Shown: positions 39,288 through 49,498, counted from the stretch's first letter. The stretch is DNA of 64,000 bases from an unidentified bacterial endosymbiont (GCF_918320885.1 NZ_OU907312.1:1-64000); one strand, 5' to 3'. Notes: generated by a model from the letters alone, not told the origin. Numbers and translations are program-made.

Positions 39288-40838
39288 ATGCACCGACTCT
39301 TTTATAGCGCTTTTTTACTGCTGGCAAGCTGCTCAACTGCAAAGCGGCATCAACAAACGGCCCAACAGATCACAACAGTCCAGCAACAGGGCGAGCAACA
39401 ACTTAGCCAGTTGCAGCAGCGACAACGCCCACACTTCACACTGCATCGTGACCTGTGGTTTTCCAAGCAAGCCATAGCGCGAAAGCTCCCCCGGGTACCC
39501 GCACACTTCAACCGGGAGATTGGCTTGGCCAGTACCCTGCCAATGCCGGTGAATACCTTCAGTAAACTGCTTCATAAACTGTGTGGTCTACCCATCCGGG
39601 TCACGCCGGACGCCCTACTCAAGTTGCAAGGAGAGCAAAGGGGTACCAGCGCAAATCACGGCCCACTGCTGATTGAGGGGATCCGTTGGCAAGGCCCCCT
39701 TGAGGGGTTACTAGATACTGTAGCCGCTGGGCTGGGGCTCTCCTGGAAGTATAGCGCTGGGATGATCACGCTCTATTATCTGGAGTCTCAAACGTTTCAA
39801 ATCTATGCCATCCCCTCGGAGACTAAGATGCGCTCCACAGTCCAATCGGGCATCGATCTAGGGCGGAGTAGTGAACAGGGCAGTAGCAAAGAGCAGGGAC
39901 AAAGTGCTCAAACCACCTCGGTGTCGCTCAAAAGTAGCATGGTCCAGGATATCCATCGCAATATTCAATCGATGTTAACCCCCCAAGTGGGCCAGATGTC
40001 GGTCGCTACCTCTACCGGCACCCTAACCGTGACTGACACCCCAGACACGCTCGATCGGGTTGCTCGGTATCTTCGCCATGAAAACCAAACCATCACGAAG
40101 CAGGTGCTGCTCAACATTAAACTACTGTCGGTACAGCTCAATCAGGCCGATCAAATCGGGATCAATTGGAAGCAGCTGCTTTATGACGGTGGGAACTCCC
40201 TGCTTAAGTCCATCAAAGGCAGCTCACCGACTATCCTGGCCGCAACCGATAATAGCGCCATGGTGACTATCCTGGGCGGTGGCCGGCTTGATAATTCTGA
40301 GCTGCTGCTGAAGGCCTTAGCTGAGCAAGGTAAAGTCTCTATTGTGACCTCACCTTCGGTCACCACGCTGAATTTACAGCCGGTGCCGGTACAAGTGGCC
40401 ACGCAAGAGGGCTACTTAGCCCAAGTAGAGGTGACCAAAAATAAAGGAGAGCATTCGGTCTCCATGAAACCCGGCATGATCACCCATGGCTTTAATATGA
40501 GTCTACTGCCCTTTGTGATGGCTGATAACCAACTGCTCCTGCAGTACACCATCAACCTCAGTGAACTGATCGAACTACAAAAATTTGAGAATATCCACGG
40601 GGGGCATATTCAACTGCCTAGAATTAACACCCGTTTGTTTTCACAAAAAGTGAAACTGCGATCCAATGAAACCTTAGTGCTCTCCGGTTTCGAGCAGATC
40701 CGCAATGAAACCGGACGCCGAGGCGTTGGTCATGCCAATAACTGGCTATTCGGTGGTGGCATCAACGCCGAACAGAAACGCAATATCATCGTGTTGATGA
40801 TTACTCCAGTCATCCTGGAATCGACATGCCCTCACTAA
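39288..40838 (+). CDS. pilN: Type IVb pilus secretin PilN, copy 1
   Basis: Outer-membrane lipoprotein that forms the channel for the pilus. It has 516 aa: lipobox LASC (Cys15), a Gln-rich stretch, N-domains (about residues 85-280), and the secretin core from about 320 with VTSPSVTTLNLQPVPVQVATQ, PGMITHGFNMSLLPFVMADNQLLLQYTINLS (split here only for naming) and a C-terminal LSGFEQ ... IIVLMITPVI. A serine/glutamine-rich linker lies near residues 185-205. It is intact, unlike copy 2. The end overlaps pilO by 13 bp. Confidence 0.92.
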   Translation: MHRLFYSAFLLLASCSTAKRHQQTAQQITTVQQQGEQQLSQLQQRQRPHFTLHRDLWFSKQAIARKLPRVPAHFNREIGLASTLPMPVNTFSKLLHKLCGLPIRVTPDALLKLQGEQRGTSANHGPLLIEGIRWQGPLEGLLDTVAAGLGLSWKYSAGMITLYYLESQTFQIYAIPSETKMRSTVQSGIDLGRSSEQGSSKEQGQSAQTTSVSLKSSMVQDIHRNIQSMLTPQVGQMSVATSTGTLTVTDTPDTLDRVARYLRHENQTITKQVLLNIKLLSVQLNQADQIGINWKQLLYDGGNSLLKSIKGSSPTILAATDNSAMVTILGGGRLDNSELLLKALAEQGKVSIVTSPSVTTLNLQPVPVQVATQEGYLAQVEVTKNKGEHSVSMKPGMITHGFNMSLLPFVMADNQLLLQYTINLSELIELQKFENIHGGHIQLPRINTRLFSQKVKLRSNETLVLSGFEQIRNETGRRGVGHANNWLFGGGINAEQKRNIIVLMITPVILESTCPH

Positions 40839-42061
40839 CCAACACAACCACCCCGACATCACTGGTGCGGCTGCCGCTGGGGGCAGCCGCAAGTGCCGTG
40901 TTGGGGCTGCGGTGGTACCCCCAGCGGCCACCGAAACCTCACCCAAAGGCCCACCAACTGCTGCTGCAACAGAGCGACTGCAACCACTGGCTCCTGCATC
41001 AGGTGGGCGATGGCTATCACTATGGGCTAGCAGCGATCCCCGTGGAAACCGAACCCCTCTACAGTGCTACTTTGCATTTGATTGATCAATTAGGAAGCGA
41101 TTGGGTGGCGATTGTTCAGTTACCCAACCACACCTACGGGTTCATTGGCGTCTCTAAAGGGCAGGTGGTGCCTGGCTGTGAACTGGTACTGGCTACTGCT
41201 GCCGAAGCCCTGGAGCAATTCACCCTCTATCAAGCGCTATTCCAGTGGCCAACGGTTTATGCCCCCTCCCCCCTCAATCTCGGTGGTGAACCCTTAGCGA
41301 TCGAGTCCCTGCTGGCGGCGTGTGCTCCCAAAGCGGCTTACCAACTGCAGTATGAGGCAGTAGAGAAACAGACTAGGGTTCAGTGGATCCGTTATGGGGT
41401 AGTCGGCGGGCTCGTCCTGTTGCTCAGCACGGCAGGGTTTTGGCTGTATACCCAGCACCACGCAGCCCTTCGATTAGCCCAACAGCGACGACTGCAAGCA
41501 CAACGTCAGAAACAAGCAGCTCCAGTCCTACCGGTCTGGTGCCAACACCCCCCTGCTCAACTACTGTTGACACACTGTATGCAGGCGATCACCCGCTATC
41601 CCCTGTTTCTGAGAGGCTGGCGTTTAGAAACGGCTCAATGCGATAGGCACAGCGCCAAGGCTAGCTATCGCTGGCAATCCCCTCACACCGTGAAAGGGCT
41701 TTTAGCAGGACTACAATGCGATAACAGCGCTTATGAATTTAGCAGCGGTGCCAAGGTAGTACACCTTCAGCAAGCCCTGAACCTGCCTAAAAATCGTCCC
41801 CAAGAGCCCTTACCACCGATGATCGATCTAGCAAGCGATCTCCTACAGCAGTTAGAACAAGGGATAGCGACCGGGCGGATCGATGATGTGTTCTCTACCA
41901 AGAAACAGAGCGCCTACTTTGAGCTTGAGAGCGTTCAGACCCCCCTAGTGTTACTCCAAAAGCTCTCCTTAGCCGGGGTGGTGATCCACACCCTGCAAAC
42001 GACGATTAATCCAGATGGCTCCCTACGCTGGAAATGTTCAGGAACCCTCTATGGCCAGTAA
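40826..42061 (+). CDS. pilO: Type IVb pilus assembly protein PilO, copy 1
   Basis: Bitopic inner-membrane protein that links the cytoplasmic platform to the secretin. It has 411 aa: a cytoplasmic domain (about 1-185), one transmembrane helix near residues 188-210 (GVVGGLVLLLSTAGFWLY), then a coiled, Gln-rich periplasmic segment and a globular end finishing in GTLYGQ. The first gene of the PilO-PilP pair, it overlaps pilP by 11 bp. It is collinear with copy 2 (for example NLGGEPLAIESLL versus NLGGEPLEISTLL). Confidence 0.88.
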   Translation: MPSLTNTTTPTSLVRLPLGAAASAVLGLRWYPQRPPKPHPKAHQLLLQQSDCNHWLLHQVGDGYHYGLAAIPVETEPLYSATLHLIDQLGSDWVAIVQLPNHTYGFIGVSKGQVVPGCELVLATAAEALEQFTLYQALFQWPTVYAPSPLNLGGEPLAIESLLAACAPKAAYQLQYEAVEKQTRVQWIRYGVVGGLVLLLSTAGFWLYTQHHAALRLAQQRRLQAQRQKQAAPVLPVWCQHPPAQLLLTHCMQAITRYPLFLRGWRLETAQCDRHSAKASYRWQSPHTVKGLLAGLQCDNSAYEFSSGAKVVHLQQALNLPKNRPQEPLPPMIDLASDLLQQLEQGIATGRIDDVFSTKKQSAYFELESVQTPLVLLQKLSLAGVVIHTLQTTINPDGSLRWKCSGTLYGQ

Positions 42062-42530
42062 ATGGAGACTCCTGCTGTGCTGCATAGGCACATTGCTCCC
42101 GCAGTTAAGCTGGAGCGAACCGCCTATTGAGAGCGCTACGGTGGCCGATTTAAGTGCGCTACAGCAGCAGATCCTGCACTTAAAAGTCTCTATAGAACGG
42201 CTCAAATTACAGCAGGAGCTACAACAGTTAACCCCCCTAGCGGAAGCGAGCCAGGACTTTTGTCAGAGCAGCCCTGCGAGTATAGGCAGCCTCACCCTGA
42301 CAGCACTCTACAGCGTAGCCGGTCAGCGCTTCGCCTCCTTGGCCTATAACCCTCATGTCTCAATAGAGGCCAGCCGTGGTGAGCAGTTACTGTGTGGTGA
42401 ATCCGTAGTGACTATCACGCAAAATAGCGTCGAGATTGAGAAAGCCGGTCGACGCTACCAGCTAACAGGCGCTGCCCTACCAGTGCCCCGAGCCACCCGC
42501 CGCTTGCCACCCGCCCACGCGACCCGATGA
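42051..42530 (+). CDS. pilP: Type IV pilus biogenesis protein PilP, copy 1
   Basis: A 159-aa periplasmic partner of PilO. A signal peptide (about residues 1-23) is followed by a short coiled coil (VADLSALQQQILHLKVSIERL) and a small globular domain with two cysteines (DFCQSS, LLCGES) and the end VEIEKAGRRYQLTG. The ATG at 42051 overlaps the pilO stop, exactly as in copy 2; an earlier in-frame ATG (42015) would put 12 residues before the signal peptide. Confidence 0.85.
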   Translation: MASKWRLLLCCIGTLLPQLSWSEPPIESATVADLSALQQQILHLKVSIERLKLQQELQQLTPLAEASQDFCQSSPASIGSLTLTALYSVAGQRFASLAYNPHVSIEASRGEQLLCGESVVTITQNSVEIEKAGRRYQLTGAALPVPRATRRLPPAHATR

Positions 42531-42540
42531 AGTAAAGCGC

Positions 42541-44139
42541 ATGGCCAGTCACGATCTACCGCATCACTTCGCGATCAAACTGCTCACTGCTGAGCAGGGT
42601 CCCTACCCGCTCTCGGCCGAAGCACGACAATGGATCTGCCTAACCGCCGACGGTCAGCTCTACCTCTCTGAATCGCATAAATGCGCGGCACCAGTACTGC
42701 TGTTTCTCGAGCAGTTACGACGTGATCAGATCAGGTTTACCCTCCAGCTGGTCAACCTAGAGCGGATTGCCGATCTCTATACCCGTTGGGGTCCAACCAA
42801 TAGCCAAGCCATCATCTCCTATTGCCAAAACCAAGTGGCGGAGATTATCCAGCAGGCGGTGATGGCCAAAGCGAGCGATCTCCATATTGTAGTGCGTGAA
42901 CGCGCCACCTTAATTAAATTTCGGGTGCATGGCGAACTACTCCTCACGGCCGAATGTTCCCGAGAGGAGGGGCATACCCTCTGTGCCACCATCTATCAAA
43001 CGCTGTGTGATGTGGCCGAACCGGTCTTTAATCCGCATCGCAGTCAAGATGCCCGCTTAATGACCTCGCTGTTAAAAATCTCTGAGCTCTACGGCGGGCG
43101 GGTCGCTACCCGCCCTACAGACAGTGGGCTGCTGATGGTCATTCGATTACTGTATGACCGAGGCAGCAGCACGCTACAACTCGATGATCTCGGTTATCTG
43201 CCGGAACAGGTGGAGCGGGTGAACCATATGGCCTCCAGGCGCTTTGGCATCAATATCCTCTCAGGGCCGACCGGCTCGGGGAAATCGACCACGCTCGAGT
43301 GTCTATTAAAACGGATTATTGCCAGACACCACCAAAAAATCCATGTACTCACGCTAGAAGATCCCCCGGAATACCGCATCAGCGGTGCCGTGCAAACGCC
43401 GATTGTCTGCGATAAAGAGGATGATGAGGCGGTGAACCGGGAGTGGGCGCGGGCCATCTCCAATGCCATGCGCTTAGATCCCGACATTTTAATGTGTGGT
43501 GAGATCCGTGACAGCTGTTCAGCCATTACCACCTTCCGGGCGGCGATGACCGGCCATGGGGTCTGGACGACCCTGCATGCTAATGATGCGTTGGCTATTT
43601 TAACGCGCTTACAAGACATTGGCGTCTCTAATTCGCTGCTTAGCGATGCCTCGTTGATCACCGGGTTAATTAATCAGGTCCTGGTTAAAAAGCTCTGCAG
43701 GCACTGTAAACAGCCCTATCACCCACAGCACACCACCCTGCCGCCAGATGTTCAGCAGCGGATTGAACGCTACTGCCAGGTCGATCAGCTGTTCCTGCGG
43801 GGGCCCGGTTGTCACCACTGCCAGCAGCGCGGCATTGCCGGTCGTATGGTGGTCGCCGAAGTGATTGAACCGGACAACACCCTATTGGAACTGTTTTTGA
43901 GCCAGGGGAAAAATGCGGCACGCCAGTACTGGCTTAACCAACTCAAAGGCCTCAGTAAAAATCACAATTTAATCACCTTGATCAATCAGGGGCTCATCGA
44001 TCCAGTGGATGGCGAACAGGATGTCTGCATGCTCGATCATGATGCGTTACAGGCCGGCAAACCTGACTACACAGCGGGTGATCTAGCCGATCCTGCGTCG
44101 CCCGCTACCAATGTTCTAACACTATCAACCCTTTCTTAA
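42541..44139 (+). CDS. pilQ: Pilus assembly ATPase PilQ, copy 1
   Basis: Cytoplasmic GspE/PilB-type ATPase that powers pilin polymerisation. It has 532 aa: a divergent N-domain, then AKASDLHI, Asp-box RLLYDRGSSTLQLDDLGYLPEQ, Walker A GPTGSGKSTT (residues 242-251), Walker B LDPDILMCGEIRD (about 312-324) and the His-box TTLHANDA. A zinc-type four-cysteine pair (LCRHC ... GCHHC) follows. All motifs are intact, so this is the only complete assembly ATPase in the window. Confidence 0.94.
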   Translation: MASHDLPHHFAIKLLTAEQGPYPLSAEARQWICLTADGQLYLSESHKCAAPVLLFLEQLRRDQIRFTLQLVNLERIADLYTRWGPTNSQAIISYCQNQVAEIIQQAVMAKASDLHIVVRERATLIKFRVHGELLLTAECSREEGHTLCATIYQTLCDVAEPVFNPHRSQDARLMTSLLKISELYGGRVATRPTDSGLLMVIRLLYDRGSSTLQLDDLGYLPEQVERVNHMASRRFGINILSGPTGSGKSTTLECLLKRIIARHHQKIHVLTLEDPPEYRISGAVQTPIVCDKEDDEAVNREWARAISNAMRLDPDILMCGEIRDSCSAITTFRAAMTGHGVWTTLHANDALAILTRLQDIGVSNSLLSDASLITGLINQVLVKKLCRHCKQPYHPQHTTLPPDVQQRIERYCQVDQLFLRGPGCHHCQQRGIAGRMVVAEVIEPDNTLLELFLSQGKNAARQYWLNQLKGLSKNHNLITLINQGLIDPVDGEQDVCMLDHDALQAGKPDYTAGDLADPASPATNVLTLSTLS

Positions 44140-44160
44140 TCACCCAGGAGATCTACCCGT

Positions 44161-44724
44161 ATGAAAACTGCTGTTCCTCTCTCTTATCGCGCCCGCGGCT
44201 TTACCGCCTTAGAGCTCATTATCGTCTTAGTGATCGGTTTTTCCATTATTGCTCTGTCAGCGAGCAAAATGGGAGAGCTCTTCAATGCCTCCAAAATAAC
44301 CCGTGCCACGAGTAGCATTATGGAATTAGCCACCTCCGTCCGCTCTATACAGGGGCAAGATGGTTATGGTGCTGTAGGATCCCTCACCGCAAATTTAATC
44401 AATAATGATCTGGTACCAAAAACGCTAAAAATAAAAAACGGTGCTATAGAAAATGAGTGGAACGGAGCGGTAACCGTTGACGTTATTAATGGGGGTCAAG
44501 GTTTTTCAATAGTGTATCCCTCTATTCCCAAAAGTGCTTGTTCTAAGCTGGCAACCGGCCTGCTCAGCTCTGGGATTTTCACCTCATTAAATACAGGAAC
44601 TCCACCAATCTTAACGACTACAAGTACCCCACAAAACGTACTGACGAGCTGTATTCCTGCTGCCGCGGGCACAACCGTTACCTTTTCGTTAGAGGTTGAT
44701 GGACAACCACCAGCAGCACCCTAA
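44161..44724 (+). CDS. pilS: Type IVb major prepilin PilS, copy 1
   Basis: Main pilus subunit. It has 187 aa: a 13-residue basic leader ending in Gly, then FTALELIIVLVIGFSII, with Glu at +5 after the cleavage site, the form cut by prepilin peptidase. Two cysteines in the C-terminal part (SACSKL, LTSCIP) probably form the disulfide of the D-region. AGGAG precedes the ATG. The C-terminal halves of copies 1 and 2 differ strongly while the N-terminal helices are nearly the same, as expected for exposed pilin surfaces. Confidence 0.93.
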   Translation: MKTAVPLSYRARGFTALELIIVLVIGFSIIALSASKMGELFNASKITRATSSIMELATSVRSIQGQDGYGAVGSLTANLINNDLVPKTLKIKNGAIENEWNGAVTVDVINGGQGFSIVYPSIPKSACSKLATGLLSSGIFTSLNTGTPPILTTTSTPQNVLTSCIPAAAGTTVTFSLEVDGQPPAAP

Positions 44725-44763
44725 AAGAGTGCTACCTGGCCAGTAGCAAGTTAATCTATTTGC

Positions 44764-46119
44764 ATGAGTGCTTTGACCGTTACCCCTGTCGCTCCGAGAC
44801 AAGGCTTCACCCTACTTGAGGGAATCATCGCCCTCAGTGTACTCATGGGCCTGCTGGTGTTGGGAAACCACTACACACGCCAGCGGCTGGAGGCGTCGCT
44901 ACAGCAGCAGGCGGCAGCGCATCTCCGAGTCGTCACGGCTGCGGCCGTTCGCTATGTGCAGGATCGCTATGACTACCTAGGGTCGCCGGCAGAACGAGCG
45001 GCGTGGCAGTCCTCACAGCAAAAGCTTTCAGAGGAAGATCAGGTTTCTCTTGAAGTGTGGCGCTATCAGCAACTTATTAAACAAGGCTATCTGCCCGTGC
45101 TGGATCAACGGAATGTTTATGGGCAGGGCTATGCCCTCTACCTCGAGGATAAACCGGCAGGGAGTGCTGAAAAACTGCAGAGACAGCTGTTGGTCCTGAC
45201 GACTGGCGGGCGAACACTGCACGAGAGCGCATTACGATCTATTGCCCGCCAACTGGGCAGCCAAGGGGGCTATCTCTCCAAACGCCCCCCTCGAATGATC
45301 ACCGGCAGCCAGCAGGGATGGCAGCTTCCCCTGCCCTCAGAGACCCTTTACCAACCAGTAAGCAAGCCCCAACCAGCTGATTTGGAACAGATCTATGAAA
45401 CACCTGGACATGTGGCCACGCTGCGCTACATCGACCCTGATGATATCGTCTGTACCGATAATCTACTCCATCGCCAGCAACACCGTGGTAAGCCAGAGCT
45501 GAATCGGATGGAGACCGATTTAGCGATGCAGCAGCATCACATTATCTTTACCGGGAAAACGCCAGAGGAGAACAGCCGTTTAAGCGTCCAGGGAATAGAC
45601 TTTAAACACGGGGAGCACAAGATTACGTTTGGTGTGCAAAATGAAAAAGCCCAGATTACCCTTCAAGATACTCAAAGCAAGGTCGTGATGGAGGCCAGCC
45701 GCGTGACCGCCAGCGGGAAGTCGATCGTGAATGGAACCACTGTCATAGGTTACTCGGCACCTGAACTGCAGGCCTATTGGAATAAGGTACCCTACTATGA
45801 GTTAGCAGCTATCAACGATAAAAAGCAGGCTAAGGAGGGAGGGCAGCAGTTCGCCAACCAGCGGTGCTCAATGCCCACTACACCGGACGAAACAGCACTG
45901 GGGCGCCTATTCCTGCTAGGCCATCAGCGCAGTGAAACTACTTTCCTCTATCTATGCAGCCATGCTACCCCCAAAAACGCCACAGCAGCGCATTTAATCT
46001 CTCAGTTTCCATCAGATGCCGTGCAAGCGTCAAAACGCCCAAGAATAAGAGCAGATTCCTCACTTCAGGTCCCGTCACGGCCATTATCTGTATCACCTGT
46101 AAAACAAAAGTGGCGATGA
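44764..46119 (+). CDS. PilV-like minor pilin V1, copy 1
   Basis: A 451-aa prepilin-like protein with leader ending in G14, then FTLLEGIIALSVLMGLLVLG. The later segments LGSQGGYLSK, ELNRMETDLAMQQHHIIF, LQAYWNKVPYYEL and LGRLFLLG...FLYLC recur in all four large minor pilins of the window. PilV in R64 sits at the pilus tip and contacts the recipient cell; the same job is likely here. The stop overlaps the start of the next gene (ATGA). It is the intact counterpart of the frameshifted gene at 58210. Confidence 0.8.
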   Translation: MSALTVTPVAPRQGFTLLEGIIALSVLMGLLVLGNHYTRQRLEASLQQQAAAHLRVVTAAAVRYVQDRYDYLGSPAERAAWQSSQQKLSEEDQVSLEVWRYQQLIKQGYLPVLDQRNVYGQGYALYLEDKPAGSAEKLQRQLLVLTTGGRTLHESALRSIARQLGSQGGYLSKRPPRMITGSQQGWQLPLPSETLYQPVSKPQPADLEQIYETPGHVATLRYIDPDDIVCTDNLLHRQQHRGKPELNRMETDLAMQQHHIIFTGKTPEENSRLSVQGIDFKHGEHKITFGVQNEKAQITLQDTQSKVVMEASRVTASGKSIVNGTTVIGYSAPELQAYWNKVPYYELAAINDKKQAKEGGQQFANQRCSMPTTPDETALGRLFLLGHQRSETTFLYLCSHATPKNATAAHLISQFPSDAVQASKRPRIRADSSLQVPSRPLSVSPVKQKWR

Positions 46120-48113
46120 CCCTAAGATCGACACAGCGGGGCATGAGCCAGTTAGAGAGTCTGCTGGGGTTGCTGGCAGTGATCAGCTTGATGACGCTGT
46201 GCAGCACAGTGCTGCAACAGCATCGTGAACGCGCCGTCGCCTTGGCGACGGTGCGACAGCTCAAAGCGGTCGCTCATGCCGCACGCACTTATGTAGCGGA
46301 TCACGCAGCTGAATTCACCACACCGCATAACAGCCGCCGCCGGCCGCGTGCGGGGGACAATACCCGCGATCTGCCCTTTAGACAGCTCATAGATGCAGGC
46401 TATCTTCCACGCCATTTCCAACAAAAGAACGCCTACCAGCAAGCGTATAAGATACGGGTTTGCCGCCATAACACCCTTGCTCAGTGGCAGGTTTGGGTGA
46501 CCACAGAACAAGGCCGAGCAATCCCGCTTCGCGACTGGAAAAGTATGGGCCCCTTACTAGGAGATACGGGCGCCTACGCTAATGAACGAGGAGGTAAAAT
46601 GCTCAGTTGGCAAGCATCATGGGATGACAGTGCGCGTAATATCGTGAAACCCGGACATTTAGTGCTTTATCATTCGGTACAAGCACCCGATCTCTACTCA
46701 AATGATACTCTCCTCTACCGTAAAAAAAGCCCTACCCATCCACAACGCCAGCAGATGACTACTGATCTTGATTTGCCACAACAGGCCATTGTATTTGAAG
46801 CGCCGCAACGACACGGAACAGTCAGCGCTCAAGGAGCACAATTTGAGCACACCACCACCGCAGGAGTACACCATGCCTTGATAGATTTGAGCTCAGGGAG
46901 CACTGGAACTGCCTCACAGATCAGGCTAAACAACCCCAAACAGCATCAGTTACGGATTTCCCCCTCTGCAGTGCAGATCACCGCACCCTCCCTGATGAGC
47001 CGAAGACAAAAAAACCACTTTGATTATGATCCCACGGGAAAAAAAGTGACCTTAATCACCTCTCATGGCGCTTTACCTCCCCATTATGGATCACAGTTGC
47101 ATCGGGAATGGAATCAGATCCCCTATCATCACTTGCCTTATTATGAGATTGAGACAGAAGAAAACCGTCAGAAAAAACTCTACAAAACTGCTCAACGGAT
47201 TTGTCTTTTAGAACAGCACAGTCAGCAGAATCAGTTAAAAATAGCGTCTAAACAGAGCAATCTATACCCTCACTTAGGACGACTGTTTATAGTAGGCAAT
47301 AGCCATCACCAGCAAAGTACTCTTTTTATTTGTGGAAAACCACAGTTTGGACAACAAGTTCGGCCCTATTCCATTTACTCCGCACCGCCACTACTACAAA
47401 AAAAAATCGCTGATCCATTCCCGCCTATTGAACGCGTTGAAAAAAAACAGGTTACCGGATTAAAACTTCGTGACTTTGATAAATCGGATCCCCAGACAAA
47501 TTTACAGAAGTATTTATTTTTGTACGATTCAATAGAAAAAATACTCTTTTTTATCCATTTAGAAGAAACTATTTTGAACACTAACAAAGGAAGAAAAGTA
47601 GATTACCAGAAAGCGGTAAATTTTATAGAAAAAATAAAAAAGAGTAAAGAAAACAGTGAACTATTAAAAAAAATTAAAAATAGCCAGCAGTTAGAAAAAC
47701 GGATTAAAGATTTTAAAAATCTACCTACAGAATTTTATCTTCATAACACTAGCAAGCATATTCCTGAGTTATTTTTCAACTATTGTCTAGATCGATGTCC
47801 CAATAAAGATAATCGTGAATGCGATAAAGTTTTTTTAGAAAGCATATTAACCCAGTTAAAACAATGCGAAAAAAAACCAGAAAAAAATACTAAGACATCG
47901 TCTAACGAATTTCACAGAAGCAACTTAGATGAAGAAAAAGTGAAGAGGGTTTTTGGTACCGATAACGTAAAAACATTCCTATTACAATGTAAAGAGTTTG
48001 AACAAATACCACACAATCGTTGGATGCAGACTGTTTATATATTATCTACTGATCAACACCTTGCACAACATCCTCTCTGCGAGCTCAACTTGACTGATCT
48101 CCCCTTAAATTAA
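46116..48113 (+). CDS. PilV-like minor pilin V2 with AT-rich C-terminal extension, copy 1
   Basis: Starts at ATG 46116 inside the previous stop (ATGA), giving 665 aa; a longer frame from 45954 would lie mostly within the upstream gene. Leader MTLRSTQRG is followed by MSQLESLLGLLAVISLM, with Glu at +5. Residues to about 410 follow the common module (LLGDTGAYANERGG, QQMTTDLDLPQQAIVFE, LHREWNQIPYHHLPYYEI, LGRLFIVG...LFICG). From about residue 430 the sequence becomes AT-rich, lysine-rich and unlike anything else in the window, with cysteines in CLDRCPNKDNRECDK. Likely a tip adhesin with a variable end; the target is unknown. Confidence 0.78.
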   Translation: MTLRSTQRGMSQLESLLGLLAVISLMTLCSTVLQQHRERAVALATVRQLKAVAHAARTYVADHAAEFTTPHNSRRRPRAGDNTRDLPFRQLIDAGYLPRHFQQKNAYQQAYKIRVCRHNTLAQWQVWVTTEQGRAIPLRDWKSMGPLLGDTGAYANERGGKMLSWQASWDDSARNIVKPGHLVLYHSVQAPDLYSNDTLLYRKKSPTHPQRQQMTTDLDLPQQAIVFEAPQRHGTVSAQGAQFEHTTTAGVHHALIDLSSGSTGTASQIRLNNPKQHQLRISPSAVQITAPSLMSRRQKNHFDYDPTGKKVTLITSHGALPPHYGSQLHREWNQIPYHHLPYYEIETEENRQKKLYKTAQRICLLEQHSQQNQLKIASKQSNLYPHLGRLFIVGNSHHQQSTLFICGKPQFGQQVRPYSIYSAPPLLQKKIADPFPPIERVEKKQVTGLKLRDFDKSDPQTNLQKYLFLYDSIEKILFFIHLEETILNTNKGRKVDYQKAVNFIEKIKKSKENSELLKKIKNSQQLEKRIKDFKNLPTEFYLHNTSKHIPELFFNYCLDRCPNKDNRECDKVFLESILTQLKQCEKKPEKNTKTSSNEFHRSNLDEEKVKRVFGTDNVKTFLLQCKEFEQIPHNRWMQTVYILSTDQHLAQHPLCELNLTDLPLN

Positions 48114-48303
48114 TGCTCCCCCTGATATCACTAGCCCGACTGCAACCCGCCTCTTGAATGCATCGGCGGTTTTTCTCGATAGCACGCACACTCTGCTACC
48201 AGAACCCAGCCACTTGAGCTATCTTAATACCCTATGAGCGGTAACAGAATTTCAACTACCATTTATCACTACTGTCCATCCAAGAAACAGGGAGTGCCCC
48301 ATC

Positions 48304-49434
48304 ATGTTTGCTTTCGAGACGCCTCAAAAATCACCACGCTTCGTTGAAGCCTCCGCTATCACCCGCCTGCTGCAGAGCATTAACAACACCTTAGCCAAAA
48401 GCGCTTTTGGCAGCGGTGCGCGCTTAGATTTTTATCGAGCGCTGCTACTGCTGTTAGATAACCAAGTCCGCCTGAATCAAGCACTCAAGGAGCTTTATCG
48501 AATTTACAGCCAGGAGGGCAAAAAGCGCAGCGCGCCCGTAGCGATCGTGATTGATTCCTGTTTAGCCGGCATGAATAATGGGATCTCCTTTACCGAGCGG
48601 TTGTCCGAGTGGATCCCCCCCGAGGAGGGGATGTTACTGCAATCGGGTGAGGCCTCGGGCCAGTTGGCGGCCGCCTTTAACGAAGCCGAAAAGATTATGG
48701 AGGCGAAAAAGCAGATCGTCAGTGCAGTAGCCGGCGCCATCACCTACCCGATTGTCCTGATCGCCATGACCGGTTTTCTGCTGAATATGATCGCCACTGA
48801 GTTAGTCCCACAGCTCGCCCAGGTGGTCGATCCCAGCACCTGGACCGGCAGCGCCGCGATACTCAACATCATGGCCAATTTCACCACCCACTATGGGCTA
48901 TTGACCGTCGGCGGACTGATCACCCTGGGCTTTTTAATCACCATGAGTCTCCCACGATTGAATGGCCCGCTGCGGATCTGGCTCGATAGAGTCCCCCCCT
49001 GGTCGATCTACCGCATGGTACAAGGATCGACCTTTCTGCTGAATGTCTCCGCCATGATCACCTCAGGCATGCTGCTCAATGTTGCCTTAACCAAACTGGC
49101 AGCCCCAGCCAATCCCTGGCTCAAGCTACGCATTAACAGCACCCTCAAAGAGTTGGCCGCCGGTAAAAATTTTGGTGAGGCCTTATGCGCGACTGGCTAC
49201 CACTTCCCTGATCAAAAGGCCAATCGCTTTCTCTCAGTGATTGCCGAATATAGTGGCTTAGATGTCGCTCTGGCCAAATTTGGCCGCGGTTGGTTGGTGG
49301 AAACCGTCAAGGGGATCCAGCAGATCGCTAAGTTGATTCTGGTCACTGGGATCCTCGCAGTCGGCGGCACGATGTTGATCGTGATTGCAGGGGCTGGTGG
49401 ATTACAAGACTCGATTCAAGCGGTCAGCGAATAA
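48304..49434 (+). CDS. pilR: Pilus inner-membrane platform protein PilR
   Basis: GspF/PilC-type protein that links the assembly ATPase to pilin insertion. It has 376 aa, with two GspF-type halves: SGEASGQLAAAFNEAEKIMEAKKQIVSA and a second half around MITSGMLLNVALTKL. Three hydrophobic stretches are seen (IVLIAMTGFLLNMIA, LLTVGGLITLGFLI, and near the C-terminus). In R64 pilR lies between pilQ and pilS; here it has moved to the end of copy 1, 190 bp after V2. No second pilR exists in the window, so both copies would have to share it. A terminator follows. Confidence 0.92.
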   Translation: MFAFETPQKSPRFVEASAITRLLQSINNTLAKSAFGSGARLDFYRALLLLLDNQVRLNQALKELYRIYSQEGKKRSAPVAIVIDSCLAGMNNGISFTERLSEWIPPEEGMLLQSGEASGQLAAAFNEAEKIMEAKKQIVSAVAGAITYPIVLIAMTGFLLNMIATELVPQLAQVVDPSTWTGSAAILNIMANFTTHYGLLTVGGLITLGFLITMSLPRLNGPLRIWLDRVPPWSIYRMVQGSTFLLNVSAMITSGMLLNVALTKLAAPANPWLKLRINSTLKELAAGKNFGEALCATGYHFPDQKANRFLSVIAEYSGLDVALAKFGRGWLVETVKGIQQIAKLILVTGILAVGGTMLIVIAGAGGLQDSIQAVSE

Positions 49435-49468
49435 CTTCCTAGCACCGCGACGTACCTTCCCGCTGATC

Positions 49469-49498
49469 GCTAGCCGTTACCGATGGGTGACGGCTAGC
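49469..49498. repeat. Long hairpin after pilR
   Basis: A 13-bp stem (arms 49469-49481 and 49486-49498, one G-T pair) with a 4-nt loop, 35 bp after the pilR stop. No T run follows; the T-tailed hairpin 27 bp further on is the better terminator. Confidence 0.45.

Noticed and set aside
45954-46115. N-terminal extension of minor pilin V2 of copy 1
   Set aside because: This part lies inside V1 in another frame and would bury the prepilin leader; ATG 46116 with the ATGA overlap fits better.
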